From an uncultured Ruminococcus sp. (GTDB lineage: Bacteria; Bacillota; Clostridia; Oscillospirales; CAG-272), in NCBI GenBank assembly GCA_902797495.1, contig CADBTH010000044.1:1-9668 (forward strand): 9,668 nt of DNA, in the 5' to 3' direction. Positions 1 to 7,250 of this stretch are shown here, piece after piece (the first letter of the stretch is position 1; every line of letters begins with the position of its first letter). Both the position numbers and the translations under genes were made by a program. The notes beneath the pieces are model-generated. The model worked only from the letters and a program-made list of their open reading frames with translations. It had not been told where the DNA came from and made no database searches.

Positions 1-2669
1 AGAGCGACGGACGAAAGATGCTTCTTGAGAAGGAGCAGATCCTTGAGTCCGATCGTTCCGTCACGGTTGGTGTCCGCGAGGTCTTTATCGTAATTAAGGT
101 TGTCGCCGCATGCGATCACCTTTTTCAGCAGTGTGTAGTCCTGTATAGTTGTTATCCCGTTTGCATCGACGTCTCCGAGCTGTCTTACACCTCCCGTGGA
201 GGAAAGCCGGGATAGCTCGGCCTCGGTGTCGAACTGGACGCCTTCCGTCATTCCGGAGTAGTTGCCTGTCAGGATCCCGACTGTCTTTGCGCCGTAGGAG
301 GACGCCGCCTCCGCGCTCTCAAACAGATATACCGAGTGGAGCGAGAAAGAGTCGCCCGCGGAATAGGTCGCGAAGGGGTCGAATCTGAGGCCGTGTATCT
401 TTCCCGACCAGCCCGAAGCTGCGGAAAGGTCGATTACTTTGTAAGCGTAAGTGCCTTTTTCGGGGTTGAATGAGACAGATCTTGACTCGGACTCTCCCGT
501 CGCGGAGCCTGCGGTGTAAAATATCTGAGTGCTTGAAGTGTTCGTCACGGTCGAAGGTACTTTGTAGACGACGGTGATATACTTGTAAAGGTCTGCGGAA
601 ACGTTTCCGGCGTTGTAGTTTATCCTGAAGTACGGGTCGTCGCCGGTGGACGCGAAGGTCGTGACTCCCGCAGAGGAATTTTGGACCATCGAAATATTGT
701 TCAGCTTTTTGACAGTCGTCAGCGCCGCCGCGCTGCCGAAACGGAGTCTCGTATAGTCGAGGTTTTCCGCCTCGTATTCCGCGGCGGTCTTGACCGCATC
801 TATCAGAGCTTTTGTGGCGGTGAGAGCGTTTCTGACTGCCGCTTCGGTTTCTGCGGCGTTTATCGCCGACGTACCGTCTGCGATGATCGTGATTATCTGC
901 TGCCGTTCCGCTTCTCTGTAGTCGGAGAGGGAGACGTAGCCGTTCAGCGCGCGCACGGCGTCCGCTCTCGCCTCGGCGATATCGGACGGAGTGAGCGCAG
1001 TCATCATAGTCTGCGTATAAATGCGGACGAAGAAATCGTTCGGGTGGTTTACATTGTTGCCCGTGACGTCGCAGTATCTTTTTATCGTCAGAATATCTTT
1101 GAAGGAAGAGTATACGTTCGCGAATGCGACGCCGGTGTACTCGTTCTCGATCTCCTGCATTACGGGGAGGTATGACTCCTGAACGCCGTAGAAGAGCGTC
1201 TCGGGATTCGGTACGAGAGGCGATACGACGATGAATTCGCAGTCCGGTCTTGAGGCGCGAACGGTGTTTATTATCGTCTCAATATTTGATTTGAAGTCTG
1301 CGGCAGTTCTGCCGGCGGTCCCGTCATTCGTTCCGAATCCGATGAATACGAGATCGGGATTGTACTGTACGACTCTCGAGGCCGTCTGCTGTACGCCCCA
1401 GTCGGACTGCATGCCGCCGACCGCGGTGTCGACGTGGGAAATATCGCTGTAGCCGTACTTCGCCTTGAGCGCCGCGACCGTCATGTCCGGCCAGGTCGGC
1501 ATCTGCGGAGCGCGGTTCAGAAAAGAGGAAGCGTTGCATCCTACAGTTACGCTGTCTCCGAAGAAGACGACAGACAGATGCTGTTTGTTCTGAAGCTTCG
1601 AGAACGTCTTCGGAAGAAGGTCCGTCTTGCTTTCGGGAACGTATCCGTTCCAATCCTCGTCGTGGGTATATGTTATAGCGAGCTGTGAGCTGTGAATGTC
1701 TCCGCTCTCGCTGAAATACGTGTATCTTCCGTCGCGGCACGGCATCCAGTTTGAGGAGTTCGAAGGCTGAGATGCGGAATACCAGTTTGAGTAAGCGGTG
1801 CACGGGATAGCGCCTCCGGGCATTACCTGGAATTTACCGTCCGCGGTTATGACGTAGTCCGTGCCGTATCTGTACTCGGTGCCGAGAGTCGCGTTTCTGA
1901 CGGATACGACCTTCCTGATGCCGTACATGAGACTGACGGGAGGGATCGTTCCGTCCGCATTGCAGAGCGGAAGGACCGATTCGTTGAAGGTTATCCCGCC
2001 CTTCCAGAGCTTTCTCGTGTAGGTGTCGAGGCGGTATGCGTTCGAGGCGAGAGCTGACTCGTCGAACTCTTCCGTGACTCCGTTCGCAGCAGCCGCCGCG
2101 CTCGCCGCCGCGCCGGTCGCCGACGCGTAGTCGGAACAGAACGTGACGGAGGCGAGATAGAACGAGTCCCAGGTGTTGGCGTTCGTGAAAGCGTCGAAGC
2201 GGATCGCGTGTATCTTTCCCTGCCAGTAGCTCTCGCCCGTCATGTCAACGATCTGCGAGCGGTATTTGTAACCTCTGGTCGGAGCAAACTGCACGCTGTA
2301 GCCGCCCGTCGGAACGGCGATATTGCCGGCGCACATGAACAGCTCGGTCGTGTTCGCCGCGGAGGTGTTCGTGTGAGGCACTCTGTAGGTCACGACGACG
2401 TATTTATAAGTGTCCGCCGAGATATCGAGAGTTTCCTCGACGTTCAGAAGAACGAACGGGTCGCCTCCCGCGACGGCCATCATGACCGCCTCCTCGCCGT
2501 CGGAGTACTGGACGAGCAGGTTGTTCGTGTATGAGAAGCCGTTCATGCAGGACGGGTCGTTGAAGACCATCTCCACGTTCGGCGCGGCTGACGTCCTGAC
2601 GGCTCCATGCATGGGGATGCAGGCTATGCAGAATATGACCGATAGTATCAGAGATAAGGATTTTTTCAT
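1..2669 (-). CDS. Secreted SGNH/GDSL esterase with C-terminal dockerin (3' end outside window)
   Basis: 889 codons are visible and the frame is open to the left edge, so the stop lies outside. Modules seen: signal peptide (1 to about 29, cut likely near TSAA); beta-rich module (about 32-180, Trp149); a catalytic region with SGNH blocks, namely FFGDS with nucleophile Ser373, VGG at 417-419, GTND with Asn448, and NHPND with His542; a helical segment (563-637); a second copy of the beta-rich module (about 640-800, Trp754); and a type I dockerin (831-889) with calcium loops starting at Asp833 and Asp866. Known for the family: SGNH enzymes of this kind are often carbohydrate esterases that remove acyl groups from glycans. 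Inferred: an exported esterase docked on a scaffoldin; the substrate cannot be told. The ATG at 2669 lies 16 bases after the preceding gene, with a weak GGGGA ribosome site, so the two are co-transcribed. Asn539 stands where the catalytic-triad Asp usually is. The end is probably close, because the dockerin is almost complete. Confidence 0.88.
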   Translation of the reverse strand, partial: MKKSLSLILSVIFCIACIPMHGAVRTSAAPNVEMVFNDPSCMNGFSYTNNLLVQYSDGEEAVMMAVAGGDPFVLLNVEETLDISADTYKYVVVTYRVPHTNTSAANTTELFMCAGNIAVPTGGYSVQFAPTRGYKYRSQIVDMTGESYWQGKIHAIRFDAFTNANTWDSFYLASVTFCSDYASATGAAASAAAAANGVTEEFDESALASNAYRLDTYTRKLWKGGITFNESVLPLCNADGTIPPVSLMYGIRKVVSVRNATLGTEYRYGTDYVITADGKFQVMPGGAIPCTAYSNWYSASQPSNSSNWMPCRDGRYTYFSESGDIHSSQLAITYTHDEDWNGYVPESKTDLLPKTFSKLQNKQHLSVVFFGDSVTVGCNASSFLNRAPQMPTWPDMTVAALKAKYGYSDISHVDTAVGGMQSDWGVQQTASRVVQYNPDLVFIGFGTNDGTAGRTAADFKSNIETIINTVRASRPDCEFIVVSPLVPNPETLFYGVQESYLPVMQEIENEYTGVAFANVYSSFKDILTIKRYCDVTGNNVNHPNDFFVRIYTQTMMTALTPSDIAEARADAVRALNGYVSLSDYREAERQQIITIIADGTSAINAAETEAAVRNALTATKALIDAVKTAAEYEAENLDYTRLRFGSAAALTTVKKLNNISMVQNSSAGVTTFASTGDDPYFRINYNAGNVSADLYKYITVVYKVPSTVTNTSSTQIFYTAGSATGESESRSVSFNPEKGTYAYKVIDLSAASGWSGKIHGLRFDPFATYSAGDSFSLHSVYLFESAEAASSYGAKTVGILTGNYSGMTEGVQFDTEAELSRLSSTGGVRQLGDVDANGITTIQDYTLLKKVIACGDNLNYDKDLADTNRDGTIGLKDLLLLKKHLSSVA
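3..179 (-). other. Type I dockerin module, C-terminal in the SGNH esterase
   Basis: Residues 831-889 carry two EF-hand-like loops with the DxDxxG pattern: Asp833/Asp835/Asn837/Gly838/Asp844 and Asp866/Asn868/Asp870/Gly871/Asp877, each followed by a helix ending in Lys-Lys. Loop positions 10 and 11, which govern cohesin choice in characterised dockerins, are Ile-Gln and Leu-Lys. They differ from the Ser-Thr of Clostridium thermocellum type I dockerins, so a different cohesin specificity is inferred. Confidence 0.88.
270..752 (-). repeat. Shared beta-rich module, copy C of the SGNH esterase
   Basis: Residues about 640-800 read YKYITVVYKVP, then SVSFNPEKGTYAYKVIDLS, then WSGKIHGLRFDPF, then GDSFSLHSVYLFE. 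The same order of motifs appears in three other places in this operon. The alternating pattern suggests a beta sandwich such as a carbohydrate-binding or jelly-roll module. The fold is inferred and the boundaries are approximate. Confidence 0.7.
2130..2576 (-). repeat. Shared beta-rich module, copy N of the SGNH esterase
   Basis: Residues about 32-180. The landmarks are YKYVVVTYRVP, then LFMCAG with PTGGYS (110-125), and WQGKIHAIRFDAF around Trp149. It is closest by eye to copy 2 of the 852-residue protein, which has LFLCAG and PTAGYS at the matching places. Confidence 0.7.
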
Positions 2670-2685
2670 GTTTTCCCCGTTTCTT

Positions 2686-5244
2686 TTATCTGTTGTAGTT
2701 TACGAGCGCGGAGTTGCTGATGATCCCTCTGTTGTCCTTGAAGATATTTCTCATCGTGTTCAGATTGCCCGCGGTGATAAGATAGCTGTAAACTATCGGC
2801 TTGCCGCAGATCAGAGTCATATTTCTCTGAGGAGAAACGTAGTTCGTCGCGTCGGCGTTCGGGCTTGCGCTTCCGTTGTACTGGTGCCGTCCGGCGCGCA
2901 GACGGGCAACACCCGGAACGTAGAGACCGATGCCGTAGCCGGTGCCGTCGCACCACGCGCTCCAGTATTCGGGATTGGAGGGCGTGAAGGTCGTCTGTTC
3001 GGGATAAGTCCCCCAGAACGGCAGATTTTCCTTCTTCGTGAGAGCTCCGCCCGTCCAGGGAGAGGAGCCGTTGTAGAAGTAGAAGTCCTTGAGCGCCGAG
3101 ATCGTGTAGAACGCGGGAAGCTCCTGACGGACGTCGACGTGGGTGTAGCCCGAGAAATCGACGAATTTATTGTAGACTTTTACGTAGGTGTCCGTCACCG
3201 TGTAGACGTTTTCCATGTAGCTGGGCGTTATCCTGTTCGACTGACCCCAGTCCATAGGTCGCGCTTTGACGTAGAATTCGTCGTCTCCGCGGAACTCAAA
3301 GTCGACGATTCGGGAGATGTTGTTGTCCTTGTCGCCTCCCTGTACGGGGTTGTACTGCCAGGAGTGGCCGCCCCACCAGCCGAGTTCATAAGGCGCTTTG
3401 TCTATACCGTAGTAGGACTGCTGAACAAGACGCCCCACGTCGTAGTTGTTGAGCAGGTTGCCGTACGACGGGTTGTTGTCGTTGAAGTCTTCGAAGTAGT
3501 TGACTCCGCCTCCCATGAGCAGGTCGACGCCGAGCTTGAAATTGTTGCCGGTGATGAAGTAAGTCGTTTGAGCGTACTGCGTGAACGTGTCTTCTGACAC
3601 CGCGGAGATATTAAGTGCTGCGGATGAAGTGTTGATCGTGTAGAAGTCGATCATCTTCAGTTCGTCCGCATAACGTCCGTTGAAGTACGTGAGAATGAGC
3701 GAACGGAACGTCGCGGTCGTGCCGCCTGTGTTCTCGAGGAAGAATTCATCCGAGTACTCGACTCCGTCGCAGGTGTAGTAAGCGACTCCGCGGATGATGG
3801 CGTTTGTCGAATAGTTGAATGAGAATCTGTTGAAACTGTTGTGGTCGCCTCCGATGATAGCAGTCATGTGACCGGAGAACGTGCAGTTTCCGTTCGTGCA
3901 GGATGACGCGTCGAAGTAGCTGATCGAAGCCGAGTCTCCGTTGACAGTCGCGTCCGCGTTGTAAACGCCGCCTGCGGCGCCGCGAAGGGCTAGCCTTTCA
4001 AATCCGAAGGCAGACGCGTCCGCTCTCGTTTCTGAGAGACAGATCGAATCCACGTACATCGTATCTCCTACCGCGCACTGCGAGAAGTAGTCGAGTCTTA
4101 TCTGATGTATGTCGCCCGTCCAGAAAGAGGCATCGGCGAGAGAGATGACCGCGTAGTGGTAAACTCCGTCCTTTACGGGATTGAACGTCGCGCTGTATCC
4201 CGCGGTCGGCGTGGTCACGTCGCCCGCGCAGAGGAACAATTCCGACTTGTTTGCGGAGGACGAGGCGTTCGAGGGGACCATGTACGTGATCGTTATATAT
4301 TTGAAGTCGTCTGCGGAGAGGGTCGAGTCTTCATAGTCTATCGAGGTCTGCGGGTCGCTGTTCGAGCCGGAGACCGTCAGCTTCGCCGCGCTCTGGGAAG
4401 AGTTGAACGACACGTCCGTATTGTTCTTTGCGGCGATGAGCGAGGTCGTTTCCGCGTCGTCGAATATCAGAGTTCTCATCGGGTCGTCTGCGATCTCTCC
4501 GTTGTGTACCGCTATGACTCTCGCCGCCGCTTCCGCGTCCTCGGCGAAGGCTACGTATTCGACGTAAAACTCGTCGTTCTTCGCAAGACCTGCGTCGAGC
4601 GACAGTTCGCTGAAGCTTCCCGTCCAGAGAGCGTTGTCGGACAGATCGACCGTATACTGAACGCTTTCGGAAGAGTTCGTCAGAGCAAACGTCGCTCCCG
4701 CGCCGTTCGGGAAAGATATTCCGAGAGACGCGGCTGAATTGCCGGGATGCCTGTAAGAGATCACGGCGTGAGAATACTTCGCCGTGTTGACAGACGCGGG
4801 GAGCGATACCGTCAGAACGGGGGACGCTTTGAGCGCCGTGATCTTTGCCGCTGCGCCTTCCGCGTCGAACTTTATCGCGGCGTAAGGCTTCGTTTCCGTG
4901 ATCGCTTCGGCTGAGCAGGTCAGTATCTGCTTCAGACGGCTCGAGTCGGAGACGTTGACGGTCCCGTCCGCGTTTACGTCCGCGCCGTCAAGGTCGACGT
5001 CGACTGCGATCGACGCCATATATTTTTTTATTATCAGCGCGTCTTTAATGGATATGAGCCCGTCTCCGTTTGCGTCTCCGCGGCGGAGCGTATACGTGTT
5101 CGAGCTGATCGCGGCGCTCTTGACGGCTGTGTCGTAGTCGAAAGAGACGTACGACGCGCCGGAGCCGACCGCTCCCGTGACGAACAGAGGCGCGATCATC
5201 ATGACGCACAGAAATGCGGAGATGATTCTTGATCCGATTTTCAT
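2686..5244 (-). CDS. Secreted dockerin protein with duplicated beta module and unassigned C-terminal region
   Basis: 852 residues. The ATG at 5244 is chosen because GGAG sits six bases before it; a TTG four codons upstream also keeps the frame but overlaps that ribosome site. Modules seen: signal peptide (1 to about 30); type I dockerin (54-108) with loops Asp57/Asn59/Asp61/Asp68 and Asp89/Asn91/Asp93/Asp100; beta-rich module copy 1 (about 121-240, Trp207) and copy 2 (about 257-412, Trp375); a further beta-rich stretch (416-548); and a C-terminal region (549-852) rich in Trp, Tyr and Gly with GRLVQQSYYG at 604-613, YNPVQGGD at 631-638, RQELPAFY at 706-713 and GIGLYVPGV at 771-779. From memory, this C-terminal pattern recurs in secreted hypothetical proteins of gut Firmicutes, but I know no assigned activity. 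Inferred: a glycan-active or glycan-binding component of a cellulosome-like complex. It is the first gene of the operon, directly upstream of the SGNH esterase. A catalytic role is possible but unproven. Confidence 0.88.
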   Translation of the reverse strand: MKIGSRIISAFLCVMMIAPLFVTGAVGSGASYVSFDYDTAVKSAAISSNTYTLRRGDANGDGLISIKDALIIKKYMASIAVDVDLDGADVNADGTVNVSDSSRLKQILTCSAEAITETKPYAAIKFDAEGAAAKITALKASPVLTVSLPASVNTAKYSHAVISYRHPGNSAASLGISFPNGAGATFALTNSSESVQYTVDLSDNALWTGSFSELSLDAGLAKNDEFYVEYVAFAEDAEAAARVIAVHNGEIADDPMRTLIFDDAETTSLIAAKNNTDVSFNSSQSAAKLTVSGSNSDPQTSIDYEDSTLSADDFKYITITYMVPSNASSSANKSELFLCAGDVTTPTAGYSATFNPVKDGVYHYAVISLADASFWTGDIHQIRLDYFSQCAVGDTMYVDSICLSETRADASAFGFERLALRGAAGGVYNADATVNGDSASISYFDASSCTNGNCTFSGHMTAIIGGDHNSFNRFSFNYSTNAIIRGVAYYTCDGVEYSDEFFLENTGGTTATFRSLILTYFNGRYADELKMIDFYTINTSSAALNISAVSEDTFTQYAQTTYFITGNNFKLGVDLLMGGGVNYFEDFNDNNPSYGNLLNNYDVGRLVQQSYYGIDKAPYELGWWGGHSWQYNPVQGGDKDNNISRIVDFEFRGDDEFYVKARPMDWGQSNRITPSYMENVYTVTDTYVKVYNKFVDFSGYTHVDVRQELPAFYTISALKDFYFYNGSSPWTGGALTKKENLPFWGTYPEQTTFTPSNPEYWSAWCDGTGYGIGLYVPGVARLRAGRHQYNGSASPNADATNYVSPQRNMTLICGKPIVYSYLITAGNLNTMRNIFKDNRGIISNSALVNYNR
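4009..4476 (-). repeat. Shared beta-rich module, copy 2 of the 852-residue protein
   Basis: Residues about 257-412. The landmarks are FKYITITYMVP, LFLCAG, PTAGYSATFNP, WTGDIHQIRLDYF around Trp375, and GDTMYVDSICLSE. The match to the two copies in the SGNH esterase is clear by eye over the whole length. Confidence 0.7.
4525..4884 (-). repeat. Shared beta-rich module, divergent copy 1 of the 852-residue protein
   Basis: Residues about 121-240. It is shorter and more diverged than the other copies but keeps the order: YSHAVISYRHP, then YTVDLSDNALWTGSFSELSLD around Trp207, then NDEFYVEYVAFAE. It lacks the LFxCAG segment. It is placed in the family on motif order, with less certainty than the other three. 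Confidence 0.55.
4921..5085 (-). other. Type I dockerin module, N-terminal in the 852-residue protein
   Basis: Residues 54-108 hold two calcium loops, GDANGDG (Asp57 to Asp68) and ADVNADG (Asp89 to Asp100), each followed by a short helix (IIKKYM and RLKQIL). Loop positions 10 and 11 are Ile-Lys and Val-Ser. A dockerin directly behind the signal peptide is the less common arrangement, since most cellulosomal enzymes carry it at the C-terminus. Confidence 0.88.
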
Positions 5245-5297
5245 GTTTTTCTCCAATCTGAACGGTAGTTTTATATAAAGTATAATAATTCATTCTA

Positions 5298-5326
5298 ATT
5301 ATATTATATAATTTGTGGAATGTCAA
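5298..5326 (-). promoter_or_regulatory. Sigma-A promoter of the dockerin operon
   Basis: On the minus strand, TTGACA (5326-5321) and TATAAT (5303-5298) are separated by exactly 17 bases, a perfect consensus match. The predicted transcript start is near 5291, giving a leader of about 47 bases before the ATG at 5244, and GGAG lies six bases ahead of that ATG. The promoter lies 25 bases beyond the terminator of the upstream operon, so the dockerin pair is an independent unit. Confidence 0.85.
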
Positions 5327-5351
5327 TAATATTTTGTCTCTCGGAAGGCGC

Positions 5352-5374
5352 AAAAAAACGCCGCGTTCGCGGCG
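5352..5374 (-). terminator. Rho-independent terminator after the lipid kinase gene
   Basis: On the minus strand, CGCCGC and GCGGCG form a six-base-pair GC stem with a four-base loop (5374-5359), followed by seven T (5358-5352). It begins 15 bases after the TGA of the kinase gene, which is textbook placement. Confidence 0.85.
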
Positions 5375-5389
5375 GTTAAATATCGTCGT

Positions 5390-6328
5390 TCAGATTAACC
5401 ATTCTTTTTTCGGCGGAGTGTAGATCACCGCGCGGGGAACGACCGTCGCCCTCATCTCGGAGTCGGGAAAGATCTCCCCGTCGCAGCATATCCTCTCGAG
5501 CCCTCCGACCGTGACCGAGCGGCAGCGGCGGAAGGTCATGACGTCGCGGAATTTTTCGACAACGCCGCCGTCCTCTCCGATGTGTTTTCCCTTCCTGAAA
5601 TCTGTCACGAGCTTCGCAAAACCGGGGATCGAGATATCTTTGACCAGAATGAGGTCGAGGTAACCGTCGTCGCACTCCGCGATCGGCGCGGCCTTGAATC
5701 CGCCTCCGTAATAGCGGCAGTTTGCGACCGCGGCGAGAAGATACGAGCCGGAGACGGTCTCTTCGTCTTTTTCTCCGTCTTTCGTTACGACTCCCCGCAT
5801 CACGATATCCGTTTTAAAAGGGTCTTTTTTCGTCACCGCTCCGACGACGCCGAGGATGTAGGAAAAACTGTTTCCGATGCCCGGCACACGGCGCACTTTT
5901 TCCGCCTCCGCGACGACCGTGCAGTCGAATCCTACGTTAATAATATTGATCGAATATCTTCCGTTGACCTCGATCAGATCGGTCGGGTACTCTTTTCCGA
6001 CCTCGTTCTTCGCTTCGGTCATGTAGCGGAGAAAGTCGTTGCCGTTGCCCGACGGTACTCCGGTGAAAAGCGCGGATTTGCCCGCCCCCGCCGCCATGAT
6101 CCCTGTGACCGCCTCGCTCATCGTTCCGTCTCCTCCGTGGGCGACGACGTGCGCGAACGGGTCTTTTGCGAGAAGGTCTGCGACAAAATCCTCGCAGTCG
6201 CTCTCGCGCTTCGTGAGATAAACGTCCTCTTTCATACCGGAGAGGGCTTTCATGGTCTTTTTGAATTTCCTTCCGCTCCCCGACACGGGGTTGATGATAT
6301 GTACGGTACGTCTCTCTTTCGTTTCCAT
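5390..6328 (-). CDS. Diacylglycerol/lipid kinase-family protein (DAGKc domain)
   Basis: 312 residues, the usual length of bacterial DgkB/YegS/BmrU-type proteins. Seen: the N-terminal INPVSGSG motif (12-19), the nucleotide-binding GGDGT at 65-69, GVPSGNGNDF at 90-99, and DGE at 283-285, matching the C-terminal catalytic Glu region of the family. Known: these enzymes use ATP to phosphorylate diacylglycerol or related lipids at the membrane; some members have no proven substrate. Inferred: a role in phospholipid recycling, though the substrate is not shown by the sequence. The ATG at 6328 is preceded by GGGAG at a good distance. The frame stays open upstream to 6919, but that part overlaps the HAD gene out of frame and is Arg-rich, so it is not coding. 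The gene follows the HAD phosphatase gene by 26 bases and is its operon partner; a hairpin terminator follows. Confidence 0.9.
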   Translation of the reverse strand: METKERRTVHIINPVSGSGRKFKKTMKALSGMKEDVYLTKRESDCEDFVADLLAKDPFAHVVAHGGDGTMSEAVTGIMAAGAGKSALFTGVPSGNGNDFLRYMTEAKNEVGKEYPTDLIEVNGRYSINIINVGFDCTVVAEAEKVRRVPGIGNSFSYILGVVGAVTKKDPFKTDIVMRGVVTKDGEKDEETVSGSYLLAAVANCRYYGGGFKAAPIAECDDGYLDLILVKDISIPGFAKLVTDFRKGKHIGEDGGVVEKFRDVMTFRRCRSVTVGGLERICCDGEIFPDSEMRATVVPRAVIYTPPKKEWLI

Positions 6329-6354
6329 TATTCTATCTCCCGATCTGTAAAGAT

Positions 6355-7116
6355 TCAGTAGTTTTCCATAACGTCCGCGAGCATTTCTCCGACGTTCACG
6401 AGAACTTTTTTCGCCGCGCTCTTGCAGGCGTCCGTTCCGTGCGGCACTGTATATCCGTTGAACCGCGAGATCATCGGCGCGTCGTTGTCGTTGTCGCCCG
6501 CGGTGAATATATCCTCTTTTGCGACTCCGAAATACTCCGCCATCCGTGCGACCGCCATCCCCTTGTTTACCCCGTACGGAGGGATGTCTACGCAGTGGCC
6601 GTTTATATTTATCGATATCTTGTCGCCGTAGTTCTTTTCGAGATAGTCGACGCAGCGCCTGAAGTGATCCTCGGGGTCGAAGCACGCGTTGACCTGCGTG
6701 AAGGTGGCGTGCCGGCGCGCTTCGACGATTCCTTCGTGCTCGTCGTCGACGGGCTTGTCGAGGTCGATCCTGAAGGATTCTCTGCCGTCTGCGAAGTAAA
6801 GATAACCCGTGCCGAGACGGGCGATCGTCTTGAGAAGCTCCGGCAGGATCGCGCCGTCGCCGCGGTACTCGAAGAGAGTCTCGCCGTCGTTTCCGATGGC
6901 GTACGCTCCCGTCATACACATGATGAAGTCGCAGTATTTCAGGTAATCTTTTATTATGTAGTCCGCGTTCGAGTACGTTCTGCCCGTGATGATGCCGAAT
7001 ACGTTGCCCGCGGCGCGGAATTTTTCTATCATGTCGAGGTAATCCTGACGAACGCCGTCGGGGTACTGGCTGAGCGTTCCGTCAAAATCCGTTGCGAATA
7101 GTTTTTTTCTGCCCAT
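6355..7116 (-). CDS. Cof-type HAD-IIB family phosphatase
   Basis: 253 residues. All four HAD motifs are visible: DFDGT with nucleophile Asp10 and general acid Asp12; Thr44 in GIITGRT; Lys185 in the segment before GMAVA; and GDNDND with Asp208 and Asp212. The cap between motifs II and III fits the C2B (Cof) type. Known: such enzymes hydrolyse sugar phosphates, nucleotide or cofactor phosphates in the cytoplasm, and specificity cannot be read from the sequence. The ATG at 7116 is chosen because DFDGT normally lies within about 15 residues of the start; its ribosome site is weak. Longer in-frame starts lie at or upstream of the predicted promoter. It is transcribed from 7175-7203 and is followed 26 bases later by the lipid kinase gene. 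No functional link between the two is established. Confidence 0.9.
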   Translation of the reverse strand: MGRKKLFATDFDGTLSQYPDGVRQDYLDMIEKFRAAGNVFGIITGRTYSNADYIIKDYLKYCDFIMCMTGAYAIGNDGETLFEYRGDGAILPELLKTIARLGTGYLYFADGRESFRIDLDKPVDDEHEGIVEARRHATFTQVNACFDPEDHFRRCVDYLEKNYGDKISININGHCVDIPPYGVNKGMAVARMAEYFGVAKEDIFTAGDNDNDAPMISRFNGYTVPHGTDACKSAAKKVLVNVGEMLADVMENY

Positions 7117-7174
7117 TGTATGATTCCGGAGGGCGCGGCTAAAGCGGCTCCTTCCGTCTCCTTTTCCGAATCTC

Positions 7175-7203
7175 ATTCTACCAAAGAGGACGCGCATTGT
7201 CAA
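7175..7203 (-). promoter_or_regulatory. Sigma-A promoter of the HAD-lipid kinase operon
   Basis: On the minus strand, TTGACA (7203-7198) and TAGAAT (7180-7175) are separated by 17 bases; only one base differs from consensus. The expected start is near 7168, giving a leader of about 50 bases. That leader contains AAGGAG twice (7163-7158 and 7153-7148) with no start codon at a usable distance from either. Confidence 0.8.
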
Positions 7204-7250
7204 GAAAAAAACGGCAGACGGGCTTTTTTGTTTGCGGCGCGAACGTTCGG

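Noticed and set aside
2616..2630. Possible lipoprotein signal at Cys17 of the SGNH esterase
   Set aside because: The residues before it (Cys-Ile-Ala) do not fit the lipobox, which needs Leu or a similar residue at -3; an ordinary signal peptide fits better.
2410..3597. Open frame of 395 codons on the plus strand across both dockerin genes
   Set aside because: It is antisense to two genes with clear signal peptides and modules, is very rich in Val and Arg, and crosses the gene junction without any ribosome site.
5245..5256. TTG start for the 852-residue protein
   Set aside because: The TTG overlaps the GGAG that serves the ATG at 5244, and the signal peptide is normal from that ATG.
5582..6361. 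Open frame of 259 codons on the plus strand opposite the lipid kinase gene
   Set aside because: The opposite strand has all lipid kinase motifs; this frame shows none of its own and is Arg- and Val-rich.
6329..6919. N-terminal extension of the lipid kinase frame
   Set aside because: It overlaps the HAD gene in another frame and is Arg-rich; the ATG at 6328 has a good ribosome site and gives the normal family length.
7204..7230. A-run and T-run around 7204-7229 as a two-way terminator
   Set aside because: There is no GC stem between the runs, and the site lies upstream of both divergent genes, where no transcript needs to end.
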